From: VFMC01 sp044238435
GTDB taxonomy: Bacteria; Actinomycetota; Acidimicrobiia; Acidimicrobiales; Ilumatobacteraceae
DNA: 64,000 nucleotides
Assembly (NCBI GenBank): GCA_044238435.1
Contig: JBIIDH010000002.1
Location: forward strand, 1 to 64,000
Direction of reading: 5' to 3'
Position numbers and translations under genes: made by a program. Below, piece by piece: positions 38,250 through 47,400 of the stretch (position 1 is the stretch's first letter; every line of letters begins with the position of its first letter). Below the pieces are notes generated by a model. That model ran no database searches and was not told the origin of the DNA. It was given only the letters and a program-made list of their open reading frames with translations.

Positions 38250-39053
38250 TCAGCGGCTCAGGGCGCGGGCGGCGACGACGTCGAAGTAGTCGGCGTCGAG
38301 GGTGATGAGCCCGTCGCGCACGGTGTGCAGCGTCCACCCCGGCACCGAGCCGGTGGGGAAGTGGCACCACCACTGGCTCCAGGCGACGTGTTCGTCGCCG
38401 GCGGCATCGACCAGTTCGAAGCGCACGCCCTGCTGCGGCATCTCGGTCTCCATCCGCTGCAGATAGGCGGCAACGGCGTCGTGGCCTTCGAAGCGCCCGT
38501 AGACGAGGTCGGTGAACACTGCGTCGGGAGCGAACAGAGCAGCGAGTTCGCTGTAGCGCGCTGCGGTCTGGATGTCCCAGAAGCGGCGCACCAGGTCGGC
38601 CGCCGGGCCCGATGCGTTCCGCGGGTCGATCGACCATCCCGCTGCGCCGGCCGCGTCGGGTGACTCCTTGCCGGGCCGCAGGCGGCGGTAGGCGATGCTG
38701 TCGACGTAGTCGGCCGCGTAGGTGACCTGGCACGCCTCGTTCAGCCGGTACAGGCTCTGGCCGGGGATCGGCACGGCCGCGCCGTCGCTGCCCGGCACCC
38801 ACATCGTCCAGCGTGCCCATCCGACAGTGCGGTCGGCCTCGACCTCCCACTCGTCGAACCGCACACCGCGCGACGGCATCATCGCCTCCATGTGCCCCAT
38901 GAACTCGGCGATCGCCGCCTTGCCGCGCTGGGGGCCGAAGAAGGGGTCGTAGTAGACGGCATCGTCGGCGAACAGCTCGACGAGCCGGGTGTAACGCTGG
39001 TCGGACTCGACAGCGCCGAAGGAACGGATGACATCGACAGCAGGACCGGGCAT
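38250..39053 (-). CDS. Tandem SnoaL/NTF2-like protein
   Basis: 267 aa from ATG 39053, supported by TACGCT 7 nt upstream on the minus strand. Two SnoaL-like domains are present: VIRSFGAVESDQRYTRLVEL (first) and RRFWDIQTAARYSELAALF (second). Each has a D-x-V-x-x-D-x-x-x-G cone (DAVYYDPFFGPQRGK and DAVFTDLVYGRFEGH) and a GVRFE-like strand. Single-domain relatives are isomerases or hydrolases, or bind small molecules; the tandem form is less usual and could make a pseudo-dimer. It diverges from csoR and shares its upstream region, so copper control is possible. Confidence 0.82.
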   Translation of the reverse strand: MPGPAVDVIRSFGAVESDQRYTRLVELFADDAVYYDPFFGPQRGKAAIAEFMGHMEAMMPSRGVRFDEWEVEADRTVGWARWTMWVPGSDGAAVPIPGQSLYRLNEACQVTYAADYVDSIAYRRLRPGKESPDAAGAAGWSIDPRNASGPAADLVRRFWDIQTAARYSELAALFAPDAVFTDLVYGRFEGHDAVAAYLQRMETEMPQQGVRFELVDAAGDEHVAWSQWWCHFPTGSVPGWTLHTVRDGLITLDADYFDVVAARALSR

Positions 39054-39060
39054 GTCGTGG

Positions 39061-39066
39061 AGCGTA
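39061..39066 (-). promoter_or_regulatory. Leaderless -10 element of the SnoaL-like gene
   Basis: TACGCT on the minus strand, 7 nt before ATG 39053; the csoR operator starts 32 nt upstream, in the -35 area of this promoter. Confidence 0.55.
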
Positions 39067-39097
39067 CGGTCGATTCGCCGGGCGTGAGTTGTCGGAG

Positions 39098-39117
39098 ATA
39101 CCCCCAGGGGGTATAGT
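39098..39117. promoter_or_regulatory. CsoR-type operator overlapping the csoR -10
   Basis: ATACCCCCAGGGGGTAT (39098-39114) is a perfect 17-bp palindrome with the G-tract/C-tract form of CsoR/RcnR operators. Its last three bases are the first three of the -10 TATAGT (39112-39117), which ends 6 nt before ATG 39124. Bound repressor would block polymerase directly. Confidence 0.75.
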
Positions 39118-39123
39118 ACGTTC

Positions 39124-39405
39124 ATGCCGCACGGATATGCTGCCGACAAGCAGCAACTGCTCGCCCGCCTGCGCCGCATCGAGGGCCAGGTGCGCGGCCT
39201 GCAACGCATGATCGACGACGACACCTACTGCATCGACGTGCTCACCCAACTTGCTGCGGTGAGCAAGGGTCTACAGGGCGTCGGGGTGCACCTGCTGCAC
39301 GACCATCTCCAACACTGCGTCGCCGGCGCCGCCGGCGACGAACATCGCACCGGCGAACTCGTCGACGAGGCCACCCGAGCCGTCGAACGGCTGCTGCGGT
39401 CGTAA
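39124..39405 (+). CDS. csoR: Copper-sensing repressor CsoR
   Basis: 93 aa. It is an all-helical CsoR/RcnR-family protein: LLARLRRIEGQVRGLQRMID at 12-31, then YCIDVLTQ and LLHDHLQHCV. The Cu(I) ligands Cys36, His61 and Cys65 fall at the same numbers as in M. tuberculosis CsoR. Copper binding releases the operator and induces efflux genes. A palindromic operator covers its own -10, so it is autoregulated together with copZ and copA downstream. Leaderless start. Confidence 0.95.
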   Translation: MPHGYAADKQQLLARLRRIEGQVRGLQRMIDDDTYCIDVLTQLAAVSKGLQGVGVHLLHDHLQHCVAGAAGDEHRTGELVDEATRAVERLLRS

Positions 39406-39436
39406 CGTCGAGCCGAACCCCCGAAGGGACATCGTC

Positions 39437-39673
39437 ATGAACAACCCCACGAACATCTCCGGCGACAGCACCAGCAGCGTCACCCTGTCGGTGCCGGGCA
39501 TGACCTGTGGTCATTGCAAGGCCGCCATCGAAACCGAACTCGGCAAGGTCCCCGGCGTCGCCTCGGTCAGCGTCGATCTCGACACCAAGCTCGTGGCCGT
39601 CGTCGGCACGGCACTCGACCACGAGGCGCTCGTCGCTGCGGTCGACGAAGCCGGCTTCGACGTCGCCGACTGA
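39437..39673 (+). CDS. copZ: Copper chaperone, HMA domain
   Basis: 78 aa, AAGGGA about 8 nt before ATG 39437. One HMA domain: TLSVPGMTCGHCKAAIETEL with the metal pair Cys24 and Cys27 (CGHC), then VASVSVDLDTKLVAV. It carries Cu(I) in the cytosol to the CopA ATPase or to CsoR. About 13 extra residues precede the domain. It is the second gene of the csoR operon, 31 nt after csoR. Confidence 0.93.
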   Translation: MNNPTNISGDSTSSVTLSVPGMTCGHCKAAIETELGKVPGVASVSVDLDTKLVAVVGTALDHEALVAAVDEAGFDVAD

Positions 39674-39691
39674 TCCCACGCCGGCACGTCC

Positions 39692-40498
39692 ATGTCGTCG
39701 CCCCGCAACCGCCTCGTCTCCTACGGCTTCGTGCTCGTCGGACTGTTCGGCACCGCGTACGCGGTGGGCGAGCGACTGCCCGGGCATCAGCACAGCAGTT
39801 CCGACGGTCACTCGCATCAGCACGGCACGAGCGACAGCACCGAGACGGCAGGTCACGATCTGGCTGGTCTGGGTCTGTCGAGCGCCGTGGGCGACTACCA
39901 GCTTGTCGTGGTCGAGCGCACCAGCACCGCGGTCGCCCTGCGCATCGACCGCGCCGGTGTGCCGGTGGTCGATTTCGCCGAGGTGCACGGCGCACTCGGG
40001 CACCTGCTGGTGGTGCGCCGCGACCTCCAGGGTTTCCAGCACCTCCACCCGGTGCTCGGCCCCGACGGCGTATGGACCGCCACCCTCGACCATCCCATCG
40101 ACGCCGGAGCGTGGCGGGCCGTGCTCGAGACCGAACCCTCGGGCGGAGGCGTGCTCGTGATGGGCGTCGACCTGCTCGTCGGCGGCGAGGCCGCGCCGGT
40201 GGCGGTACCGCCGCCCAGCAACGTCGCCACCGTCGAGGGGCTCACTGTCGCCCGTCAGGGGTTGTGGTTCACCGTCACCCCCAGCGACTCGCTGCAGCCG
40301 TGGTATGGGCAGTCCGCCCACCTGGTGGCGTTCCGAGAGGGTGACCTCGCCTACGCCCACCTCCACCCGGCCAACGATGTCGTCGGCGACTACCGCTTCA
40401 ACGGTCAGTTGCCCGGCCCCGGCACCTACCGACTGTTCCTCCAGTTCCTCGCCGAGGGCGAGTTGGTCACCGCCGCGTTCACGGTGGTCGAGCCATGA
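39692..40498 (+). CDS. His-rich exported protein of the copper operon
   Basis: 268 aa. A helix at about 10-28 (YGFVLVGLFGTAYAVGE) is an uncleaved anchor or signal. A His-rich linker follows (GHQHSSSDGHSHQHG). Two related beta-domains then carry GHLLVVRRDLQGFQHLHP and SAHLVAFREGDLAYAHLHP, each a His, a hydrophobic strand and a final H-L-H-P. I do not know a named family; the pattern suggests periplasm-side copper binding. It lies between copZ and copA with its stop overlapping the copA start (ATGA). It could take up copper delivered by CopA or buffer it. Function is inferred. Confidence 0.7.
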   Translation: MSSPRNRLVSYGFVLVGLFGTAYAVGERLPGHQHSSSDGHSHQHGTSDSTETAGHDLAGLGLSSAVGDYQLVVVERTSTAVALRIDRAGVPVVDFAEVHGALGHLLVVRRDLQGFQHLHPVLGPDGVWTATLDHPIDAGAWRAVLETEPSGGGVLVMGVDLLVGGEAAPVAVPPPSNVATVEGLTVARQGLWFTVTPSDSLQPWYGQSAHLVAFREGDLAYAHLHPANDVVGDYRFNGQLPGPGTYRLFLQFLAEGELVTAAFTVVEP

Positions 40499-42750
40499 GC
40501 GGGCCAGCCGTGCCCTCGCTCGTCGACCAACTCGACCTCGAGGTCACCGGTATGACGTGCGCCGCCTGCGCCAACCGCATCGAGCGCCGCCTCAACAAGA
40601 TCGATGGTGTGCAGGCGTCGGTGAACTACGCCACCGAGACCGCCCGTGTGGAGTTCGACCCGGCGCTCGTGGTGCCCACCGATCTCGTCGCTGCGGTCGA
40701 ATCGATCGGCTACGGCGCGGTCCTGCCTGAGCCGGCAGGGGCTGTCGCTGCGCCCGACGAACAGCCCGACACCCACGACCCCCTCCTGCAGCGACTCGTC
40801 GTCGCCGCGGTGCTCGGCCTGCCCGTGCTGCTGCTGTCGATGGTGCCCGCGCTGCAGTTCCGCAACTGGCAGTGGCTGGCGTTCGCGCTCGCCTCACCGG
40901 TGGCCACCTGGGCAGCCTGGCCGTTCCATCGGGCGGCGTGGAAGAACCTCCGCCACGCCGAGGCCACGATGGACACCCTCGTGTCGCTCGGCGTGGCCGC
41001 CGCCTACCTGTGGAGCACCTACGCGTTGTTCTTCACGTCGGCCGGCGACAACGCGATGACGATGAGCATGTCGCTGCTCGGCAGCGTCGGTGGCGACCAC
41101 CACCTGTATCTCGAGGTGGCCTCCACCACCGTGGCGCTCATCCTCGCCGGCCGCTGGTTCGAGTCGCGCTCGAAGCGCCGGGCCGGCAGCGCGCTACGCG
41201 CCCTGCTCGATCGTGGTGCGTTCGAGGCCGTGGTGATCGACGCATCGGGCGCCGAGCGGCGGGTACCGGCGGCCGACCTGCGCGTGGGCGACCGCTTCGT
41301 CGTGCGGCCCGGCGAGCGCATCGCCACCGACGGCATCGTCGAGGAGGGCACAGCGGGCATCGACACCTCGCTGGTCACCGGCGAGAGCGTGCCGCGCGAG
41401 GTGGCCCCGGGCGATGCGGTCACCGGCGCAACCATCGACACCAACGGACGTCTGGTGGTGCGCGCCACTCGTGTGGGCGCCGACACCACCCTGGCGCAGA
41501 TGGCGCGCCTCGTCGCCGATGCCCAGAGCGGAAAGGCGCCGGTGCAACGCCTGGCCGACCGCGTGGCCGGGGTGTTCGTTCCCGTGGTGGTGGCGCTGGC
41601 GGTGACCACCCTCGGGTTCTGGTTCGCCCGCACCGGCTCGTTCAGTGATGCGATGGGCCCGGCGATGGCGGTGCTCATCATCGCCTGCCCCTGCGCCCTC
41701 GGTCTGGCCACCCCCACCGCCTTGCTGGTGGGCACCGGCCGCGGTGCGCAGATGGGGGTGCTCATCCGCGGCCCCGAGGTGCTCGAGAGCACCCGTGCTG
41801 TCGACACGGTGCTGCTCGACAAGACCGGCACCATCACCACTGGCTCGATGGCGGTGGTGGCTGTCGAGCCGGTGCCGCCGCTGGCAGTGGCTGATGTGCT
41901 GCGTGCCGCCGCAGCCGTCGAGGCCGCAAGCGAGCATCCGATCGCCCGCGCCGTCGTCGCCCATGCCCGCGAGGCCGGTGTCGACCTGCTGCCCGTTGCC
42001 GACTTCCGCAACGAACCCGGTGTGGGCGCGCGCGGCACCGTGGTGCTCGACGATCGAGCCGTCGAGGTGAGCGTGCGCCGCGCCGGCCCGGCCGCCGCGA
42101 CGGAGGCGGTACCGGCGGGTGACGCGGCAACGGTGGTGGAGGTGGTGGTCGACGGGCGGGTCGCCGGGCGTCTGGCGTTGGCCGACACCGTGAAGCCCAG
42201 TAGTCGCAGCGGAATCGCTGCGCTGCGCGACCTGGGCCTGCGCCCGGTGCTGCTCACCGGCGACAACGAGGCCATCGCCGCTGCCGTCGCAGCCGAGGTG
42301 GGCATCGACCCGGCCGATGTCGTGGCCGGCGTGCTGCCCGCCGGGAAGGTGGCCGTCGTGCGCGACCTGCAGGCGCAGGGTCGGGTGGTGGCGATGGTGG
42401 GCGACGGGGTGAACGACGCCGCCGCGCTGGCACAGGCCGATCTCGGCATCGCGATGGGCACGGGCACCGATGTGGCGATCGAGGCGAGCGACCTCACCTT
42501 GATGCGGGCCGAGATCCCCGCTGTCGTCGATGCAGTGCGCCTCAGCCGACGCACGCTCGCCACCATCAAGGGCAACCTGTTCTGGGCCTTCGCCTACAAC
42601 GTGGCCGCCATCCCGCTTGCCGCCACCGGGCTGTTGTCGCCCGTGGTGGCCAGCGCGGCGATGGCATTCAGTTCGGTGTTCGTGGTGAGCAACAGCCTGC
42701 GCCTGCGTCGCTTCCGGTCGATCACTCAGGCGGCCGAGCCGCCGCACTGA
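40495..42750 (+). CDS. copA: Copper-translocating P1B-type ATPase
   Basis: 751 aa. It exports Cu(I) from the cytosol using ATP. The N-terminal HMA domain has MTCAAC (Cys22 and Cys25). Eight membrane helices are expected; the metal-site CPC is at 398-400 (IIACPCALGLATP). The phosphorylation loop DKTGTITTG has Asp442, and LLTGDNEAIAAAVAAEVGI plus MVGDGVNDAAALAQADLGIA complete the P and N domains. The HP motif is in EAASEHPIARA. Everything needed for activity is intact. It is the last gene of the csoR operon. Confidence 0.97.
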   Translation: MSGPAVPSLVDQLDLEVTGMTCAACANRIERRLNKIDGVQASVNYATETARVEFDPALVVPTDLVAAVESIGYGAVLPEPAGAVAAPDEQPDTHDPLLQRLVVAAVLGLPVLLLSMVPALQFRNWQWLAFALASPVATWAAWPFHRAAWKNLRHAEATMDTLVSLGVAAAYLWSTYALFFTSAGDNAMTMSMSLLGSVGGDHHLYLEVASTTVALILAGRWFESRSKRRAGSALRALLDRGAFEAVVIDASGAERRVPAADLRVGDRFVVRPGERIATDGIVEEGTAGIDTSLVTGESVPREVAPGDAVTGATIDTNGRLVVRATRVGADTTLAQMARLVADAQSGKAPVQRLADRVAGVFVPVVVALAVTTLGFWFARTGSFSDAMGPAMAVLIIACPCALGLATPTALLVGTGRGAQMGVLIRGPEVLESTRAVDTVLLDKTGTITTGSMAVVAVEPVPPLAVADVLRAAAAVEAASEHPIARAVVAHAREAGVDLLPVADFRNEPGVGARGTVVLDDRAVEVSVRRAGPAAATEAVPAGDAATVVEVVVDGRVAGRLALADTVKPSSRSGIAALRDLGLRPVLLTGDNEAIAAAVAAEVGIDPADVVAGVLPAGKVAVVRDLQAQGRVVAMVGDGVNDAAALAQADLGIAMGTGTDVAIEASDLTLMRAEIPAVVDAVRLSRRTLATIKGNLFWAFAYNVAAIPLAATGLLSPVVASAAMAFSSVFVVSNSLRLRRFRSITQAAEPPH

Positions 42751-42764
42751 CGGTTGGGGCGCAC

Positions 42765-42776
42765 CCGACGCGTCGG
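42765..42776. terminator. Palindrome between convergent copA and phosphatase-like gene
   Basis: CCGACGCGTCGG is a perfect 12-bp palindrome with weak flanking pairing (GGCGC and GCGCC). It fills most of the 30-nt gap and may end both transcripts. Confidence 0.35.
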
Positions 42777-42780
42777 CGCC

Positions 42781-43368
42781 TCACCCTCGGGTTCGGGTCG
42801 CACTGATCGGGACCTGGCCCCAGGGCAGGGTGTCCACCAACTGCGCGGTGAGATCGTGCAGTTCGGCAGCGGTCGTGTGCACGGCCGCCGACCCGAGCCC
42901 GGCCGGATCGTGGATGTCGTCGAACTGGCTGTCGTCGACGAGGTCGATTCCGCGTCGCCGCCGGATGACGTTCGCGGCCCAGGTGTCGAACCCCACGTTG
43001 CGCGGGGCCGTGGTGCCCTCCACTTCGCGGACGAGTTCGCGCAGCGTGAAGGTGCGCACCCAGGTGCGCCGATCGTCGGCGACCAGGTGGCGCAACTGAG
43101 CACGGCACATGGTGATGACGAGGTCGGCGCCATCGGCGACCAGCACGGCCTCGGTGGCTTCGCGCGCCACGTGCTGCGACAGGTCGATACCCCAGGGGCT
43201 CAGTGCCCGGACGGCATCGAGGTGGATCGGCCGCATCGCGGCCTCGGTGCCGGCCGAGGTGATGACGGCATCGATACCGGCGCGCGCGAGGTGATGACGC
43301 AGCAATGCCGCTGCCATCGGAGACGTGCAGACGTTCTCTGCGCACACCATGAGGACTCTCGCCGTCAC
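42781..43368 (-). CDS. LMW protein-tyrosine-phosphatase-like protein lacking the catalytic Arg
   Basis: 195 aa from GTG 43368; the first strand VTARVLMVCAEN supports this start. The fold matches low-molecular-weight phosphatases or arsenate reductases: P-loop region VCAENVCTSPMAAALL, VITSAGTEAAMRP, and a later VDDSQFDDIHDP. The canonical P-loop is C-x4-C-R-S; here the Arg that binds phosphate is Thr (CAENVCTS), and G is E in the third place. A normal PTPase mechanism is therefore doubtful; it may bind without cleaving or use another substrate. It lies on the minus strand downstream of the HTH gene, 134 nt away. Confidence 0.75.
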   Translation of the reverse strand: MTARVLMVCAENVCTSPMAAALLRHHLARAGIDAVITSAGTEAAMRPIHLDAVRALSPWGIDLSQHVAREATEAVLVADGADLVITMCRAQLRHLVADDRRTWVRTFTLRELVREVEGTTAPRNVGFDTWAANVIRRRRGIDLVDDSQFDDIHDPAGLGSAAVHTTAAELHDLTAQLVDTLPWGQVPISATRTRG

Positions 43369-43502
43369 CTGTGGGACGGTTCCGAACAGGCGGTGGTGTG
43401 CACGGTTTCGACCCCGGAAATTCGCCCTTCTCCGGCAATCCGTTTCGCCGTTCGGCATGTCGGTGGCGACATGCCCGGAGGTGTCGATGGGCACCTCCGT
43501 CG

Positions 43503-44291
43503 TCATGCCGTTGCCAGGGCGATGGTGCGCAATCGGTACAGCATCGCGGCGCGGTGATTGCGAATCGTCCGCTCGGTCACCTGTGCCTCGGCCGCCAGTT
43601 GGGCGGTCGTCGTGCCCTCGGCCAGACGCCGGGCGAGGACGAGGTCGTCGTCCGACATGCCTGCCCGGGCGGCGTCGTCGAGCAGTCGTCGTAGCTCGGT
43701 ACCCGCATCGTCGGTTTCGGTGGCGGCGCTGTCGGCGAACCGCTCGTTCGGCACCGGGACGAACACGGCCTTGCGGCGCCGGTGGCGGCGAAAGGCGTGG
43801 TACTCGCAGTCGCGCAGGAGGCCGGCAACCACGAACGTCGGTCGGCGATCGATGGGATAGGTGCGGATGACGGTCCACGCCGCAGCCAGCAGGTCGTCGA
43901 TGGAGCCGACGAGCTCGGTGCCGACGGGGGTGTTCCGTCGGGCGATCGCGCTGAGGCCGGGCAACAGGCGCTGCAGCACCACCCGTGCCGCCAAGGGGTG
44001 GTGGCGGGCGGCGGCCAGCAGGTCGCCCAACAGGGCGTCGTCGTGGTCGGCCGCCCGGGCCACCTGCCCGAAGCCCGACGCAACGAGCAGGTCGTCGAGC
44101 GACGCGAAGTGCTCGATGCACAGCGACCACGACCGTGCGGCCGACAGGGCGCGGGGTGACCTGTTGAGCCGCCCCCATTCGCGTTGCAGTCGCACGAGCG
44201 TGTGGCGGGTCGGGCTGGTCGGTGCCGTGACCGTGCTGGCAGTCGTGGCGGTGCGTGCGGATGGGGTGGCATGGTCGAGATGGGGTGACAT
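43503..44291 (-). CDS. HTH protein of unknown family, sigma/LuxR-like C-terminus
   Basis: 262 aa from ATG 44291, preceded by the weak -10 CACCGT at 6 nt. The first 30 residues are low-complexity Thr/Ala. LVRLQREWGRLNRSPRALSA and SIDDLLAAAWTVIRTYPIDR form a helical middle part. VVAGLLRDCEYHAFRRHRRR is strongly basic. The C-terminus LAEGTTTAQLAAEAQVTERT plus IRNHRAAMLYRL is a LuxR/sigma region 4-like HTH. No receiver domain is present. It diverges from the large FtsK/SpoIIIE-type ATPase gene (166 nt between starts) and may control it. I cannot name the family. Confidence 0.65.
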   Translation of the reverse strand: MSPHLDHATPSARTATTASTVTAPTSPTRHTLVRLQREWGRLNRSPRALSAARSWSLCIEHFASLDDLLVASGFGQVARAADHDDALLGDLLAAARHHPLAARVVLQRLLPGLSAIARRNTPVGTELVGSIDDLLAAAWTVIRTYPIDRRPTFVVAGLLRDCEYHAFRRHRRRKAVFVPVPNERFADSAATETDDAGTELRRLLDDAARAGMSDDDLVLARRLAEGTTTAQLAAEAQVTERTIRNHRAAMLYRLRTIALATA

Positions 44292-44297
44292 GGCCGA

Positions 44298-44303
44298 ACG
44301 GTG
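44298..44303 (-). promoter_or_regulatory. Possible leaderless -10 of the HTH gene
   Basis: CACCGT on the minus strand lies 6 nt before ATG 44291. It differs from TANNNT by one base (first T to C). Confidence 0.35.
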
Positions 44304-44457
44304 AGCGGCACCCCTCTCCCACCGACTCTCCGCACGCCTCACCGCGCTGCTCCGCGCCGGTGACGATGTCTCAAGAAATCGTCAAGAACGGCCCGCGAAC
44401 TGGGGGAACAGGATTGATGATTTCCGATCCGACTGCGTCGTCGCCGATCACTGGGTC

Positions 44458-47400
44458 ATGACGACATGGCAGGTGTGCTGGACCGCCGGACCCGACGCAG
44501 GCGCGAGTCGCCTGCTCGCGGCGGGGACCCATCTGGTGGGCAGGGCGCCCCAGGCGGCGGTCCGCTGCGCCGATACGCTGCTCGAACCCTTCCATCTCCG
44601 CCTCGACCTCTCCGACGACCGCTGGCAGGTGTGTCAACTGGCGGGCCGTCTGCCCATCCGGTGCGGCCCCGACTCCATCGAGGTTGGCACGAGCACCCTC
44701 CGCATCACCCGGGCACCGGCCGGGTCGGTGGCGACGGTGTCGTGCGCCGAGCCGGGCACCGTCGTGCGCGCCCCCCGGGCGGCCCCGCAGGGGGCGCCGA
44801 TCCCACTGGTGGGTGCGCCGACTGTGCCGACCGCGTCGCACCTGTCATCCGGCCTCGACCACAGCGGGGCGGCGAGCACGTTGGTGCCGGCCGCCGTGGC
44901 CTGTGCGGCTGCGATGATGGTGGCTGCTCTGATCGGCCAGCCGCTGATGGCGCTGTTCGCCGTGGTGGGCCTGCTCGCATCCGGGGCCGGTGCGGCGGTG
45001 CAGTTCCGTGGCACGAGGCGTCGGCACCGATCGGCGGTGGCCGCCGAGCAGCGGGAGGCGGCGGCGTGGCGCGACGCGGTCGATGCCCAGTGCCGTGCCT
45101 GGACGACGTCCTGGTGTTCCCGGCACGGCTCCCTGGCCGATCGCCTGGCGGTCCTCGCCCACCGCGGCGCGGGGTTGTGGGAGCGGCGGCCTGACCACGG
45201 CGATGCGTTCACGGTGCCCATCGGGACAGGCAGCCTGTCGTGGTCGCCGGTGGTCGAGCCGGTCTGCGTCGGAGCCGCCGAGCCACGATCGGTCGATCAC
45301 CTACCGGTGGTGGTCGACCTCGTCGGCGGTGCCGTCGTCGCAGTCCGCGGCCCCCTGGCCGACAGTGTGGTGCGCAGCTGCCTGGTGCAACTCGCCTGTC
45401 AGACCGGCCCTGCCGACTGGCGGTTGGTGGTGCTGTCAGTGAACCCCGAGCGCTGGAGTTGGTGTGCCCCGTTGCCGCAGGCCCAGCATCCCGAGCACGG
45501 TCCGCTAGTGGGTGACGACGGAGCTCTCGCCGAGGGGCTGCGCGACGACGCGGTGGCGCACACCGTGGTGGTCACCGATCGTGCCGACCTGCTGACCGTG
45601 CGTACGAGCATGCTCCGCCGGATGCTCGCCGGGTCCGGCCCGCCGGCAGTGCTGCTCGTGAGCGACGACGCAGCCGCTGTGCCAGCGGTGTGCACTGCGC
45701 TGATCGACACGCGCCAGGATGGCGGTGCGCGGTTCGTGCCCGACACCCGCGCGGCGAACGACGTCGTCCAGGTGCGCCTTGCCGGGCTCGGGCTGGCCCC
45801 TGCGGCGGACGCCGCCGCTCGGCTGGCGCGGTTCCACGACCCGGAAGACCCACGGTCGGGTGATGGAGCCGTTCCTACCCGGGTCGACCTGGTCGACCTG
45901 CTCCGCTCCGCCGGTACCGACCCGCTCGATCCGGTGTCGATCGCTGCTGGCTGGCGCAGCGCAGCCGTGGATGCTGCGCCGGCCTGCCCGCTCGGGCGCA
46001 CCGGCGGTGACGCCCGGGTCGATCTCGACCTGGTGGCCGACGGGCCGCACGGCCTGGTGGCAGGCACCACCGGAGCCGGCAAGAGCGAATTGCTGCGCAG
46101 TCTGGTGACGGGCCTGGCCTGCCGGGTGCCGCCTGACCAACTGGCGATGGTGCTGGTCGACTACAAGGGCGGCGCCGCCTTCGACTCGTGCGCCCGGCTA
46201 CCCCACGTGGTGGCCGTGATCACCGACCTCGACGGACGCCTTGCCGAGCGGGCGCTGCGCGGGTTGCAGGCCGAACTGGCCCGACGCGAGCACGCCGTGC
46301 GCTGCCTCGGTGCGGCCGACCTCGCCGCGGCCCGTCGCCGCTGCGATTCGCCGGTGTTCCCGCGGCTCTTGGTCGTGGTCGACGAGTTCGCCGCCCTCGC
46401 CGCCGAGCAGCCGTCGTTCCTCCATGCCCTGGTCGGCATCGCCCAGCGCGGACGGAGTCTCGGACTGCACCTGCTGCTCGCCACGCAACGGCCGGCCGGT
46501 GTGGTCGACGACGACATCCGGGCCAACACGCAGTTGCGACTCGCGTTGCGCCTGCACGATCGGGCCGATGCCCTCGACGTGGTGGGCGATCCAGCACCGG
46601 CGATGCTGTCGCGGCGCACCCCCGGCCGGGCGGTGCTGCGCCTGGGAGCCGATGAGCTGATCACGTTCCAGACCGCGCTGCTCGACGATGGCGACGCCGT
46701 GGTGGACGCCGTGCGGCAGGCCGCCGGGTTGCTCGGTGCCGAACCGCCGGGCTCGCCGTGGAGCGAACCGCTCCCGGCCGTGCTGTCGGCCGACGAGGCG
46801 GGTCGGCGGCTCGGCGCTGCTGCCACACCCACCATGGTCGGGGTGATCGACCTGCCCGATGAACGCCGGTGCACGCCGTTGGAGTGGGGCCCCTCCAGCG
46901 GGGCTCTCGCCGTGCTCGGCGCGCCGGGTTCGGGCGTGTCGTCGACGCTGGTCGCAGTGGCGCGGGCGGCGTTGTCGAGCGACGGTGCGAGGGGAGTGCT
47001 GGTGCTCGACGCAGGTGGCGACCCACGGTGGGACGACGTCGCCCGGCACCCGCGGTGCACCGGCGTGGTGCGACTGCACGAACGCGAGCGTCTGTGGCGC
47101 GCCTTCCGCTGGGTGGCGGATCGGCTCGATGCTGCCGAGGTGCCGCTGCACCCGATGGTGGTGCTCGTCGACGGGCTCGGCGCGTTGCGTCGCGACCTCG
47201 ACGACCTCGATCGCATGGCCGAGTTCGAGGTGCTCCAGCGGGCGCTCGGTGACACCTCGGGTCGGGTGGCGGTGGCCGCCGGGGCCGACGGCGCCGCCGC
47301 ACTACCGGGTGCGTTCGTCGCTCACTCCACCCACCGCTGGGTGCTGCACCTCCACGACCGTGGCGACGCCGCAGCGCTCGGGGTGTCGCCGTCGGCTGTG

